A stretch of DNA of 64,000 nucleotides from JADGRA01 sp052143535 (GTDB lineage: Bacteria; Myxococcota; Myxococcia; Myxococcales; Myxococcaceae): contig JBKQSS010000091.1 of assembly GCA_052143535.1 (NCBI GenBank), positions 127,493 through 191,492 on the forward strand, in the 5' to 3' direction. Both the position numbers and the translations under genes were made by a program. Of the stretch, positions 43,601-52,742 are shown one piece after another; positions within the stretch are counted from its first letter, which is position 1; every line of letters begins with the position of its first letter. The notes below the pieces were generated by a model, which searched no databases, was not told the origin of the DNA, and worked only from the letters and a program-made list of their open reading frames with translations.

Positions 43601-44989
43601 CTAGAGGTGCGCGGTGGAGCCAGTGGGCGTCCGCCGCTGCGGAGCCGCCTCCGCCCAAATGCGCGTCTCCCGCGTCTCCTTCAGCCACACCATGCCAATG
43701 ACGCCCGAGAGGCCGGCCACGGCGACCGGAAACCACAGGCCGGCGTACATGTTGCCAGTGCTCTTCACCAGAACGCCGCCCAAGAAGGGGACGAGGCCGC
43801 CAAACCAGCCATTGCCCACGTGGTAGGGCAGAGAGACGGCGGTGTAGCGCACCCGGGCCGGGAATTGCTCGACCAGAAAGGCGGCCATCGGGCCGTAGAC
43901 GAGGGTGACCAGAAGCACCTGAAGAAATACCAGGAAGCACAACAGCACCGGGTTGAGGGGACTGGCTGCCGCGGCCATCGCCTTGTAGAGGGGCAGAAAG
44001 AGAAAGGCCGCCAGGAGATTTCCCCCCACAATCAGCTTCTTGCGGCCGATGAGGTCCGAGAGCTGCCCGGAAATGACGAAGAAGGGCATGGCGCAGAGCA
44101 GCGCGATGGCCACCACCTCGCTGGCCATGGTGGCCGGGACGTGAAGCCGGCTCTGCATCCAGAAGAAGGTGTAAAACTGGGCGGTGTACCAAACCACTCC
44201 CTGGCCGGCGGTGGCCCCGAGCAGCGCGAGCAGCATGGAGCGGCCGTTGCTCCCGCTGAAGCTCTCCAGCACCGGGTCACGCGACAGCCGTCGCTCGACC
44301 TTGAGCCGCTCCCACAGAGGGGACTCGTTGAGGCGCAGCCGCACGTACATGGAAATGCCCAGCAGAAAGAGCGATGCCACCCAGGCGAACCGCCACCCCC
44401 AGGCTTTGTAGGCGACGTCCCCCATCTCGCTCTGGATGGCGAGCAGCACCACCAGGGTGATGAAGAAGCCCAAGGTGGCCGTCACCTGGACGAAGCTCGT
44501 GTAAAAGCCGCGCTCGGCGTCGGGGACGTTCTCGGCCACGAAGGTGGCCGCCCCCCCGTATTCCCCGCCGAGGGCAAACCCCTGCAGCACCCGGAAGAAG
44601 ACGAGCAACATCGGCGCGGCCAGGCCAATCTGGTCGTAGGTCGGCAGAAACCCAATTCCCACGGTGGCCCCGCCCATCAACAGCAGGGTGGAGAAGAAGG
44701 CCCGTTTGCGCCCGTACAAGTCGCCGAGCCGTCCGAAGAAGAGGGCGCCCAAAGGGCGCGCGGCGAAGCCGGTGAAGTACACCGCGAGGTACTGAAGCAG
44801 CGGGTCCGCGCCCAGCCCCTTGGCGAAGAACTGGTCCTTCAACACCAGGCCGAGCGAGCTGTAGAGGAAGAAGTCGTACCACTCGATGGTGGTGCCGGTG
44901 ACAACCGCCAAGATGAGGCGGTTCCGTTCGCCTTTGTTGCGGGTGTAGGGAATGGTGGCGGCAGCCGGCAGAGGAGTCGGGATAGCCAT
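43601..44989 (-). CDS. Major facilitator superfamily transporter, MHS (metabolite:H+ symporter) type
   Basis: Protein of 462 residues with 12 predicted TM helices. Signature motifs: TTIEWYDFFLYSSLGLVL (about 33-50), loop 2-3 motif GRLGDLYGRKRAFF (about 85-98), RVLQGFALGGEYGGAATFVA (133-152) and a second Gly-Asp-like loop SDLIGRKKL. The MHS group imports organic acids or betaines (KgtP, ShiA, ProP). Substrate is unknown. It precedes a small membrane protein (11 nt) whose ribosome site lies across its stop codon. ATG 44989 is the first Met; about 140 nt separate it from the divergent DUF4388 gene. Confidence 0.93.
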   Translation of the reverse strand: MAIPTPLPAAATIPYTRNKGERNRLILAVVTGTTIEWYDFFLYSSLGLVLKDQFFAKGLGADPLLQYLAVYFTGFAARPLGALFFGRLGDLYGRKRAFFSTLLLMGGATVGIGFLPTYDQIGLAAPMLLVFFRVLQGFALGGEYGGAATFVAENVPDAERGFYTSFVQVTATLGFFITLVVLLAIQSEMGDVAYKAWGWRFAWVASLFLLGISMYVRLRLNESPLWERLKVERRLSRDPVLESFSGSNGRSMLLALLGATAGQGVVWYTAQFYTFFWMQSRLHVPATMASEVVAIALLCAMPFFVISGQLSDLIGRKKLIVGGNLLAAFLFLPLYKAMAAAASPLNPVLLCFLVFLQVLLVTLVYGPMAAFLVEQFPARVRYTAVSLPYHVGNGWFGGLVPFLGGVLVKSTGNMYAGLWFPVAVAGLSGVIGMVWLKETRETRIWAEAAPQRRTPTGSTAHL

Positions 44990-45133
44990 CAGCCCGGCAT
45001 GCTACGCCAAGCCTGGTGCCGTCAGGGCCGAGGCGCATTCTGCAGCCAACGCTTCAGGGAGCCACTCCATTGACTGACACGCCTGAGCCCCGGGACACTT
45101 GGGGTGCCGTTTTTCGCCGGTGGAGCGCCTGAC

Positions 45134-46960
45134 ATGGTCGGAAATTTCCCCGACGTCTCCTTTCCGGACCTCATTCAGTTTTACTGCATGAGCAAGAAGA
45201 CGGTGGCCATTCGCATCTCCACCCCGGACCTCCCGGAGGGCCGAGGCGAATTCTTCGTGGCCGACGGAGAGCTGCTCGACGCCCGGTTTGGCGAGCGGGT
45301 GGGCGTCGATGCGTTGTACCGGGCACTTCACATCCGCCGCGGCTCCTTCGAGGTGGAAGTCGACGTCCGGCCGCCTATGCGCCGCATTCACGTCGCGCTC
45401 AACGAGGCGCTGTTGCAGGGCATGCACGCCCTGGACGAGGGGCCGCCCGAACCAACGGCCGGACGGGACGAGGCGTTCCCGGTGGAGGCGCCCATGGGCC
45501 GGCTGTGCCCTGACTGCGGCACCTGGCACGCTTTGGAGGCCTTCTGCCCAGAGCCGGCCACCCAGCCGGTACACACCGGCCCGTCGGTGCTCGCGCCGGC
45601 CGAAGAGGGGGTGTTTAGCCCCCTCGAGGAGGCGGAGGCCGAAGCCGCCCAGGACTCCACCCGCAAGCTGGCCGGCCTGGCCATCCTCGGGGGGATTCCC
45701 CTCGTCGGCATCGCCGCGCTGGTGCTGCTCTTCACCTTCAAGCCCAAGGACACCCTTCCGGTGGCCGCCGAGACGAGCCCAGCAGCAGCCACCGCTGCGG
45801 CCGCCACGCCCACCGTGACGCCGGCCCTGCCGGCCGCGGCGCCGGCGGTGCAGGGCGTCACCGCCGACAGCGTCGTCTTCGGGCTGGCCGCCCCCTTCAG
45901 CGGGCCGTCCAAAGAGCTCGGCCGGCAGATGCGGGTTGGCGTGGAGGCCGCGTTCGCGCAGGCCAACGACGCAGGCGGCATCCACGGCCGCAAGCTGAGC
46001 GTGGTGCCCGAGGACGATGGGCTCGACCCTTCCCGCACCCCGGCGGCGCTGAGGGCGCTGTGGGAGAAGCGGAAGGTTTTCGCCCTGGTGGGCAACGTGG
46101 GCGCGGCCAATGCCATGGCCAGTGTGCCCTTCGTGCTCGAGCACCGGGTGGTGTTGCTGGGCGCCTTCAGTGGCGCCCAGGTGCTGAGGCGCGACCCTCC
46201 GGACCGCTACGTCTTCAACCTCCGGGCCAGTGACGCCGAGGAGGCCGTGGCGGTGGTGCGCTTTCTGCTCCGCCGCGGCATCCGCCCGGAGCAGCTGGCC
46301 GTCTTCGGCGAGGAAGGGGCGGCCAGCGAGGCGGCCTACCAGGGCGTATTGAAGCTTTTGCGCCGGGACTACAAGCAGCCGACGCTGCTCAGGGTTTCCT
46401 ACCCCCGCAACACGCTGGACGTCGAGGACGCGGTGCAGCGCATCCGGCTGCATGTGCCACCCATCCGCGCGGTGGTGATGGTGGCCAGCTACCGGGCCGC
46501 CGCCCGCTTCATCGCCAGGCTTCGCGCCCTGGCCCCGGGGACCAGCTTCGCCTCCATTTCCAGCGTCGGTGCCACCGCCCTGGCCGAGGAGCTCCAGCAG
46601 CTCGGCCCCAGCCTCGGCGACGGGGTCATCGTCACCCAGGTGGTGCCGCCCGTGGACTCAGGAGGCAGTGCGGTGTTGGCCTACAAAAAACAGCTCGAGC
46701 GGACGGCTCCCGACGAGCGCGCCGACAGCGTCTCCTTCGAGGGCTACCTCGTCGGCCGCCTTTTGGTGGAGGGCCTGCAGCGCGCCGGCCGCGAGCTGGA
46801 CAGCGAGAAGCTGGTGGACGCGCTGGAGTCCATCCGGGAGCTCGACCTGGGCACCGGGAGCAAGCTGTCCTTCGGCCCATCCGAGCACCAGGCCAGCCAC
46901 CGCGTCTGGGGGACGCTGCTCGACGCGCACGGCCACTACCAGGTGTTTGACCTCGAATGA
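45134..46960 (+). CDS. DUF4388 domain + Cys patch + TM + periplasmic ligand-binding (Leu/Ile/Val-type) domain
   Basis: Protein of 608 residues. ATG 45134 is chosen because GGAG lies about 9 nt upstream and the DUF4388-like opening (NFPDVSFPDLIQFYCMSKK) begins at once; GTG 45104 is an alternative. Order: DUF4388 (about 1-105), a Cys cluster (C125-x2-C128-x9-C138) like half a zinc ribbon, acidic linker, one TM helix (about 180-202), Pro/Ala/Thr spacer, then a periplasmic binding protein domain of the branched-chain amino-acid type (about 245-608: GLAAPFSGPSKELGRQMRVG, GGIHGRKLSVVPEDDG). The binding domain lacks its own signal peptide; it would be periplasmic with the DUF4388 domain in the cytoplasm. 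No ABC transporter genes are adjacent, so a sensor role is inferred. Confidence 0.8.
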   Translation: MVGNFPDVSFPDLIQFYCMSKKTVAIRISTPDLPEGRGEFFVADGELLDARFGERVGVDALYRALHIRRGSFEVEVDVRPPMRRIHVALNEALLQGMHALDEGPPEPTAGRDEAFPVEAPMGRLCPDCGTWHALEAFCPEPATQPVHTGPSVLAPAEEGVFSPLEEAEAEAAQDSTRKLAGLAILGGIPLVGIAALVLLFTFKPKDTLPVAAETSPAAATAAAATPTVTPALPAAAPAVQGVTADSVVFGLAAPFSGPSKELGRQMRVGVEAAFAQANDAGGIHGRKLSVVPEDDGLDPSRTPAALRALWEKRKVFALVGNVGAANAMASVPFVLEHRVVLLGAFSGAQVLRRDPPDRYVFNLRASDAEEAVAVVRFLLRRGIRPEQLAVFGEEGAASEAAYQGVLKLLRRDYKQPTLLRVSYPRNTLDVEDAVQRIRLHVPPIRAVVMVASYRAAARFIARLRALAPGTSFASISSVGATALAEELQQLGPSLGDGVIVTQVVPPVDSGGSAVLAYKKQLERTAPDERADSVSFEGYLVGRLLVEGLQRAGRELDSEKLVDALESIRELDLGTGSKLSFGPSEHQASHRVWGTLLDAHGHYQVFDLE

Positions 46961-47088
46961 GTTAGCCGCTCGATGCGGCGCGTCACGCCCAATCCGTGCT
47001 GATGGAATGGATGAGCCCTCGGAACGGGTTGTCGCCCGGCGCGCAGACGGGTATGGGCGAGGAGGTGAAAGCGGACGCGAGGCAAGAC

Positions 47089-48873
47089 ATGGCACTGCAA
47101 GAGACTGGCGAAACCCCCGCCGCGCCGACGCGCAACCAGGCCCTCTTGGGCTGGGTGCGAGAAATGTCGGCCCTGTGCAAGCCGGACCGGGTGGTGTGGT
47201 GCGACGGCTCCGAGGAGGAGCGCGTCCGGCTCACCAACTACGCCGTGGAGACGGGAGTCCTTCTCCCGCTCAACCAGAAGAAGCGCCCGGGGTGCTACCT
47301 GCACCGCAGTAACCCCAACGACGTGGCGCGGGTGGAGCACCTCACCTTCATCTGCACGCCGACCCAGGAAGAGACCGGTCCCACCAACAACTGGATGGCG
47401 CCGGACGAGGCCTACCGAAAGCTTACCAAGCTCTTCGAGGGCTCGATGAAGGGCCGCACCATGTACGTGCTGCCGTACGTCATGGGGCCTCCGGCCTCCC
47501 CCTTGGCCAAGGTGGGCATCGAGCTCACCGACAGCGTCTACGTCGCGCTCAACATGCGCATCATGACGCGGATGGGAAAGCAGGCACTCGACCTGCTCGG
47601 CAACCACTCGGACTTCAACCGCGGACTGCACTGCACCGGAGACGTCAACCCGGAGCGCCGCTTCATCTGCCATTTTCCCCAGGACAACACCATCTGGAGC
47701 TTCGGGTCGGGCTACGGCGGCAACGCGCTCCTCGGCAAGAAGTGCCTGGCGCTGCGCATCGGCAGCTATCTCGGCCGGACCGAGGGCTGGCTGGCCGAGC
47801 ACATGCTCATCCTCGGCGTGGAGAGCCCCGACGGGCAGACCACCTACGTCACCGGCGCCTTCCCGTCGGCTTGCGGGAAAACCAACTTCGCGATGCTCAT
47901 CCCGCCGAAGCGCTTCGCCGGCTGGAAAGTTTGGACAGTGGGGGATGACATCGCCTGGATGCGGGTGGCCAAGGACGGCCGGCTGTGGGCAGTCAACCCG
48001 GAGAATGGCTACTTCGGTGTGGCGCCGGGCACCAACTTCGCGAGCAACCCCAATGCCATGGCCACCATCGCCAGGGACACCATCTTCACCAACGTGGCGA
48101 TGACGAAGGACGGCGACGTGTGGTGGGAGGGCATGGACGGCCCGGTGCCCGACGAGCTCATCGACTGGCAGGGTCGACCCTGGAAGAAGGGAAGCCCAGA
48201 GAAGGCGGCTCACCCCAACAGTCGCTTCACTGCGCCGATGACCAACAACCCGGCGCTGTCCCGGGCGGTGAACGACCCGGACGGCGTCCCCATCTCGGCC
48301 ATCATCTTCGGGGGCCGGCGCGCCACCACCGTCCCGCTGGTGCTGCAGAGCTTCAACTGGGGGCACGGCGTCTTCCTCGGCGCGACCCTTGGCTCGGAGA
48401 CGACCGCCGCCGCCACCGGCAAGGTGGGCGTGGTGCGCCGGGACCCGATGGCGATGCTTCCCTTCACCGGCTACAACATGGGCGACTACCTGCAGCACTG
48501 GCTGCAGATGCAGTCGAAAATTCCCTACCCGCCGAAAATTTTCCAAGTCAACTGGTTCCGCAAGGGCAAGGACGGCAAGTTCCTCTGGCCGGGCTTCGGC
48601 GAAAACATGCGGGTGTTGAAGTGGATTGTGGACCGCTCCCACGTCCGGGTGGGGGGACAAGAGACGCTGCTCGGTTGGGTGCCGAAGGCAGGAGACCTGG
48701 ACCTCTCCGGGTTGGACATCCCCTCGGACTTGGTGGACGAGGCGACCAGCATCAACACCGCCGAGTACAAGGAAGAGTTGACGAGCCAGGGAGAATTCTT
48801 CGAGTTGCTGGGCAAGCACGCGCCCGAGGCCCTGCAGCTGCAGCGCAAGCTGCTGCTCGCGCGGCTGTCCTGA
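47089..48873 (+). CDS. pckG: Phosphoenolpyruvate carboxykinase (GTP)
   Basis: Protein of 594 residues from ATG 47089, with GAGG 6 nt upstream (47079-47082); earlier Met codons in the frame give untypical extensions. It converts oxaloacetate to PEP with GTP for gluconeogenesis. The PEPCK P-loop with the hyper-reactive Cys is FPSACGKTNFAM (258-269; Cys 262), with CTGDVNPERRFICHFP, VGDDIAWM and ENGYFGVAPGTNFASNP as further family blocks. It is the GTP type (longer, with ACGKTN) rather than the ATP type. A 23-nt gap separates it from the tandem lipoproteins. Confidence 0.97.
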   Translation: MALQETGETPAAPTRNQALLGWVREMSALCKPDRVVWCDGSEEERVRLTNYAVETGVLLPLNQKKRPGCYLHRSNPNDVARVEHLTFICTPTQEETGPTNNWMAPDEAYRKLTKLFEGSMKGRTMYVLPYVMGPPASPLAKVGIELTDSVYVALNMRIMTRMGKQALDLLGNHSDFNRGLHCTGDVNPERRFICHFPQDNTIWSFGSGYGGNALLGKKCLALRIGSYLGRTEGWLAEHMLILGVESPDGQTTYVTGAFPSACGKTNFAMLIPPKRFAGWKVWTVGDDIAWMRVAKDGRLWAVNPENGYFGVAPGTNFASNPNAMATIARDTIFTNVAMTKDGDVWWEGMDGPVPDELIDWQGRPWKKGSPEKAAHPNSRFTAPMTNNPALSRAVNDPDGVPISAIIFGGRRATTVPLVLQSFNWGHGVFLGATLGSETTAAATGKVGVVRRDPMAMLPFTGYNMGDYLQHWLQMQSKIPYPPKIFQVNWFRKGKDGKFLWPGFGENMRVLKWIVDRSHVRVGGQETLLGWVPKAGDLDLSGLDIPSDLVDEATSINTAEYKEELTSQGEFFELLGKHAPEALQLQRKLLLARLS

Positions 48874-48896
48874 GGCGGCCCGGCTTCCGCCCGCCG

Positions 48897-49478
48897 GTGC
48901 GTCTTTCCTCCCCGCTCGCCGGCGGCGTGCTCTTGGCGCTCGCCCTGGGCTGCGCCCACGGCCCGCCCCCTCCGCCGCCCAGCCCTCCACCGCCCCGCGT
49001 CTCGGGCCCCGAGGCCCAGCTCCAGCACCGCTACGCGGGCCACTACCTCTACGCCGGGGGGGACACCGAGCGGCGGGCAGTACAAGCGGCGGTGGAGCAC
49101 GCCATCTCCGGAATGTCCTTCCTCGCCAAGCCCATGGCACGCAGTAGCCTCAAGCAGCGGGCCGAGGTCCGCGACGGCTACACTCTCTCTTTCGACGGCC
49201 TCGGCAACGTGGAGATTTCAAGCCCCGGCTTCCCGGTGGAGAGCGGACCCTTGGACGGCAAACCCCTCCTGGAAAGAAACAAATATGGGGACGAGAGCCA
49301 CGTGACACTCGGCTTCGTCAACGGCGTGCTGGTGCAGAAGGGCCACAGCGACGACGGCTCGGGAGAGACGGACTTTCGGCTGGCCGACGATGGGGCGACG
49401 CTGCTCGTGCACCGCGTGATGCAGAGCCCACAGCTCTCGGCGCCAGTGGACTTCACCCTCACCTACCGACGCCAATGA
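48897..49478 (+). CDS. Secreted lipoprotein, tandem paralogue A
   Basis: Protein of 193 residues from GTG 48897, giving a short lipoprotein signal ending LALALGC (Cys 19); a Pro-rich stretch (about 23-34) follows. The domain begins QLQHRYAGHYLYAGGDTERR, with AAVEHAISGMSFLAKPMAR and a beta-rich C-terminal half (FDGLGNVEISSPG, VTLGFVNGVLVQKG), closing DFTLTYRRQ. It is clearly related to the next gene (shared RYAG, GG-x-x-ER-x-AV, VE-x-x-x-x-GM, and the closing TLxYxR). Function unknown. The weak ribosome site leaves the start uncertain by a few codons. Confidence 0.7.
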   Translation: MRLSSPLAGGVLLALALGCAHGPPPPPPSPPPPRVSGPEAQLQHRYAGHYLYAGGDTERRAVQAAVEHAISGMSFLAKPMARSSLKQRAEVRDGYTLSFDGLGNVEISSPGFPVESGPLDGKPLLERNKYGDESHVTLGFVNGVLVQKGHSDDGSGETDFRLADDGATLLVHRVMQSPQLSAPVDFTLTYRRQ

Positions 49479-50080
49479 CACGCTTTCCTCGCGCCTGCCG
49501 GGTGGGAGTTTGGGTGGCAGCCCTCGGGCTGGGGTTGGCGCTGGCCGAGGCCGAGCCCTCGGACGCGAGCAGCCTGCAAGCCCGTTACGCCGGAGGGTGG
49601 CGCTTCAGTGGTGGCGCCTCGGAGCGAGCCGCCGTACCGGCGGCGGTGGAGCGCTCGGTGGACGGGATGTTTTTCATCTCCCGCGGCATCGCCTACGACA
49701 GGCTGATGCACGTCTGCGAAATCTGCGGCACCTACACGCTGAGCTTTGCCATGGGCGAGGTGACGGTGGCCAGCCCCTGCCAGCTTCCGGACAAAAGCCC
49801 GCAGGACGGCAGCGAGGTTTACCACCGCACGCAGGCCGGGGATGAAAGCAAGCTCAGCCAGCGCTTCCTCGAAGGGGCGCTGGTGCAGGAGTTTCGCGGC
49901 GAGGAGGGCAACCGCCGGGTGGTGTGGACACTTCAGCCGGACCAGGTGAGCCTTCAGGTACACGTCACCATCGCCAGCAAGCACCTCCCCCATCCGGTCG
50001 ACTACACCCTCAGCTACCAACGCCTCTCGCCGAGGCCGGACGCTGGCCCGGCCGACGCCGGGCAACGGCCGGCGGACTGA
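49475..50080 (+). CDS. Secreted protein, tandem paralogue B
   Basis: Protein of 201 residues. ATG 49475 overlaps the upstream stop by 4 nt. The signal peptide ends near LAEAEP (about residue 25), without a lipobox, unlike paralogue A. The domain opens LQARYAGGWRFSGGASERAA and ends VDYTLSYQRL, the same layout as the upstream paralogue. It has an extra Cys pair (VCEICGTYTL, about residues 85-94) not found in A, and a Pro/Asp-rich tail. Both probably come from a local duplication and are followed 55 nt later by the TonB-fused receptor. Function unknown. Confidence 0.7.
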   Translation: MTRFPRACRVGVWVAALGLGLALAEAEPSDASSLQARYAGGWRFSGGASERAAVPAAVERSVDGMFFISRGIAYDRLMHVCEICGTYTLSFAMGEVTVASPCQLPDKSPQDGSEVYHRTQAGDESKLSQRFLEGALVQEFRGEEGNRRVVWTLQPDQVSLQVHVTIASKHLPHPVDYTLSYQRLSPRPDAGPADAGQRPAD

Positions 50081-50135
50081 CGTCCCGGGGGCGTTTGGAT
50101 TGCGCCTACACGCGGCTGAGTCTCAAAAGGTGGCT

Positions 50136-52742
50136 GTGCCTCACTCCAGCAGGCGGGCCCGGCGCTTGGGGCGGCGGCGCGCCTGGGCACTGGCGGCGGC
50201 AGCGGTCGTTTTGTCCGGAGCGGCCCGGGCCCAGGACGTGGTGGCGCCGGCACCGCCGGCGGCCCAGGGGACACTCACCCAGCCGCCCGTCCTTCAGCAC
50301 TTTGTCGAGGCCGCCTACCCGCCCGAGGCCCAGGCCAGTGGGCTGGAGGGCCGCGTCTTGCTGGAGGTGGACATCTCGGCCAAGGGCGAGGTGACGCGGG
50401 CGGCGGTCATCGCCCCGGCCGGCCACGGCTTTGATGAGGCTGCGCTGGCGGCGGTTCGGCAGTTCCACTTCACCCCGGCGGAGGTGGACGGCAAACCCGC
50501 CGCCGTCCGCATCCAATACGCCTACGCCTTCGTGCTGTCTGTCCCCTCCCAACAGGCGCCCCGGCTCGGGCCGGTCAACCTCGAGGGCACCATCCTCGAG
50601 CGGGGAACGCGGCACCCGGTGGCCGGCGCGGAGGTGGCGCTTCCTTACCTCGAGCGCTCCACCCTCACCGACGCCAAGGGCGCGTTTTCTTTCCGCGACG
50701 TCCCGGAGGGGACGCAAAAACTTTGGGTGGTGGCCAACGGCTACGAGAAGTTCGAGACGGCCGAGACGCTGCTCGCCGGCAAAGTGACGCGCGTCAGCTA
50801 CTACATCCTCAAGTCTTTCTTCAGCCCCTACGAGACGGTGGTGCGAGGCAACCGAGAGCCGACGCAGGAGACGGAATATTCAATTTCTCTGGAGGAGGTG
50901 GAGCGCATTCCAGGCACCTACGGCGACGCGCTGAAGGTGGTGCAAAACCTCCCCGGGGTGGCCCGCGCCCCCTTCAACGGCGGTCTCATCGCCATCCGGG
51001 GAACCAGTCCCCAGGACTCCGGCATCTTCCTCGACGGCGAGCGGCTGCCGCTTCTCTTTCACTTTGGCGGTCTGACGGCCGTCTACAACAGCGAGATGCT
51101 GGCGTCGGTGGACTACCTGCCCGGCAACTTCGGCCCGTACTACGGCGACATCCTCGGCGGCGTGGTGGACGTGAAGAGCCGGAACCCGAAGACCGACGGC
51201 TTTCACGGTGTGGTGGACATCAACGTCATCGACGCGAGCGCCGTGCTGGAAGGCCCCTTGGGAGACAACTTCAGCATCGCCATTGCTGGGCGGCGCTCCT
51301 ACATCGACGCCTTCTTGCCGCTTTTCCTCTCCGGCAGCTCCACCAGCTTCACCGTCGCTCCGGTCTTCGATGATGCGCAGCTGAAGCTGGTGTGGAAACC
51401 CAACGCCAAGAGCACCCTCAGCCTGTTGGCGCTGCAGAGCCAGGACGCCTTCCAGCTGGTGCTGGGCACCACCCCGTCCAACAACCCCACCCTGGGCCGG
51501 ACCTTCGTTGACCAGACTGGCTTCGCCCAAGCTCGCCTGCGCTACAGCTACCTCGACGGCCCGGTGCGCTGGGACACCATCGGCCTCGTCGGGGAGACGC
51601 ACATCAATCTCCAGATTGGCGCCACCGAGGGCGTCAAGGCCAATTCCATCCCCTACGGCCTGCGCAGCACGCTGGAAGTCGCGACATTGCCCTCGCTCAC
51701 CCTGGCCGGCGGGGTGGACTGGGTAAACCAACCGGCGGAACTCACCATCGCCTTCCCGGAGCCCCCTCAGGAGGGCGAGCCCCTTCCCGGCGGTCCGCTC
51801 AACCCCATTCTCTACGAGCAAACCCACACCTGGGCGAGTGACCTCGGCCTGTGGGCGGAGGCCCGCTGGCGGCCGGTATCGAATCTCCTCATCCTGCCGG
51901 GTTTGCGCGTCGACCAATTCCTCTGGAAGCTGCAACCGAAGCCGGCTTGGACGGCGGACCCGCGGCTGGTAGTGCGCTGGACGGTGCTTCCCCCACTCGT
52001 CCTCAAGGCTGGCCTCGGCCTGTACCACGAGGCGCCGAGCCTGGCCGGCGGCGCCATCGACCCGGTCTTCGGCAATCCGGACCTCCAAATCCAACGCAGC
52101 ATCCAAGCCAGCCTGGGCTTCGAGTGGGCCGTCCGACCGGGGCTGCTCTTCACCTTCGAGGCTTTCTACAACCGGCTGACAAGCGTCGTCGCACCGGCGC
52201 CCGCCCCTGAAAACTTGGCCAACACCGGCATCGGACGCATTTGGGGCTTCGAGGTCTTCATCCGCCAGGCGCTCACCAGCCGCGTTTTCGGCTGGCTGAG
52301 CTACAGCTTCTCCAAAAGCCAGCGGCTCGACGCCCCGGGCGACAACTGGCGGCCCTTCGACTACGACCAGACAAACGTCCTCACCGCCATCCTCAGCTAC
52401 CAGCTGGGGGCCGGCTGGGAGGTGGGCGGCCGCTTCCGCTATGCGACCGGCAACCCCTACACGCCGGTCACGGGCGCGGTGAAGGACGACAACACCGACA
52501 CCTTCGTCCCCATCTACGGCGTCATCAACTCCGCCCGCTTGCCCAGTTTCGTCCAGCTCGACATCCGGGTGGACAAAATCTGGGTCTTCAACACCTGGTC
52601 CTTGGACCTCTACCTGGACGTGCAAAACGTGACCGACACCCGCGCCGTGGAGGGCCTTACCTACAGCTTCAACTACGCCCAGCGGGTTTTTTTCATCGGC
52701 CTGCCCATCATCCCGGTGCTGGGCGTGAAGGCGGTCTTCTGA
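50136..52742 (+). CDS. TonB-dependent outer-membrane receptor with fused N-terminal TonB-like domain
   Basis: Protein of about 868 residues. Start: GTG 50136 with AAGG 5 nt upstream; TTG 50100 is an alternative. Signal peptide cleaves after ARA (residue 32). Order: TonB C-terminal-type domain (about 45-135: AAYPPEAQASGLEGRVLLEV, DEAALAAVRQFHFTPA); carboxypeptidase-regulatory-like beta domain (about 150-225: GTILERGTRHPVAGAEVALP); plug domain (about 240-370: EVERIPGTYGDALKVVQNLP, IAIRGTSPQDSGIFLDGERL); then a 22-strand-type barrel to the end (closing VLGVKAVF). TonB-like domains usually sit in a separate energy-coupling protein, so this fusion at the receptor N-terminus is unusual. The downstream lipoprotein overlaps its stop (TGATG). 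Substrate unknown. Confidence 0.85.
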   Translation: MPHSSRRARRLGRRRAWALAAAAVVLSGAARAQDVVAPAPPAAQGTLTQPPVLQHFVEAAYPPEAQASGLEGRVLLEVDISAKGEVTRAAVIAPAGHGFDEAALAAVRQFHFTPAEVDGKPAAVRIQYAYAFVLSVPSQQAPRLGPVNLEGTILERGTRHPVAGAEVALPYLERSTLTDAKGAFSFRDVPEGTQKLWVVANGYEKFETAETLLAGKVTRVSYYILKSFFSPYETVVRGNREPTQETEYSISLEEVERIPGTYGDALKVVQNLPGVARAPFNGGLIAIRGTSPQDSGIFLDGERLPLLFHFGGLTAVYNSEMLASVDYLPGNFGPYYGDILGGVVDVKSRNPKTDGFHGVVDINVIDASAVLEGPLGDNFSIAIAGRRSYIDAFLPLFLSGSSTSFTVAPVFDDAQLKLVWKPNAKSTLSLLALQSQDAFQLVLGTTPSNNPTLGRTFVDQTGFAQARLRYSYLDGPVRWDTIGLVGETHINLQIGATEGVKANSIPYGLRSTLEVATLPSLTLAGGVDWVNQPAELTIAFPEPPQEGEPLPGGPLNPILYEQTHTWASDLGLWAEARWRPVSNLLILPGLRVDQFLWKLQPKPAWTADPRLVVRWTVLPPLVLKAGLGLYHEAPSLAGGAIDPVFGNPDLQIQRSIQASLGFEWAVRPGLLFTFEAFYNRLTSVVAPAPAPENLANTGIGRIWGFEVFIRQALTSRVFGWLSYSFSKSQRLDAPGDNWRPFDYDQTNVLTAILSYQLGAGWEVGGRFRYATGNPYTPVTGAVKDDNTDTFVPIYGVINSARLPSFVQLDIRVDKIWVFNTWSLDLYLDVQNVTDTRAVEGLTYSFNYAQRVFFIGLPIIPVLGVKAVF

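Noticed and set aside
43590..44192. Upstream extension of the small membrane protein frame
   Set aside because: Inside the MFS gene in another frame; a strong ribosome site supports TTG 43589.
46936..49140. 734-codon minus-strand open frame opposite pckG
   Set aside because: pckG is unmistakable on the plus strand; this is a GC-bias shadow.
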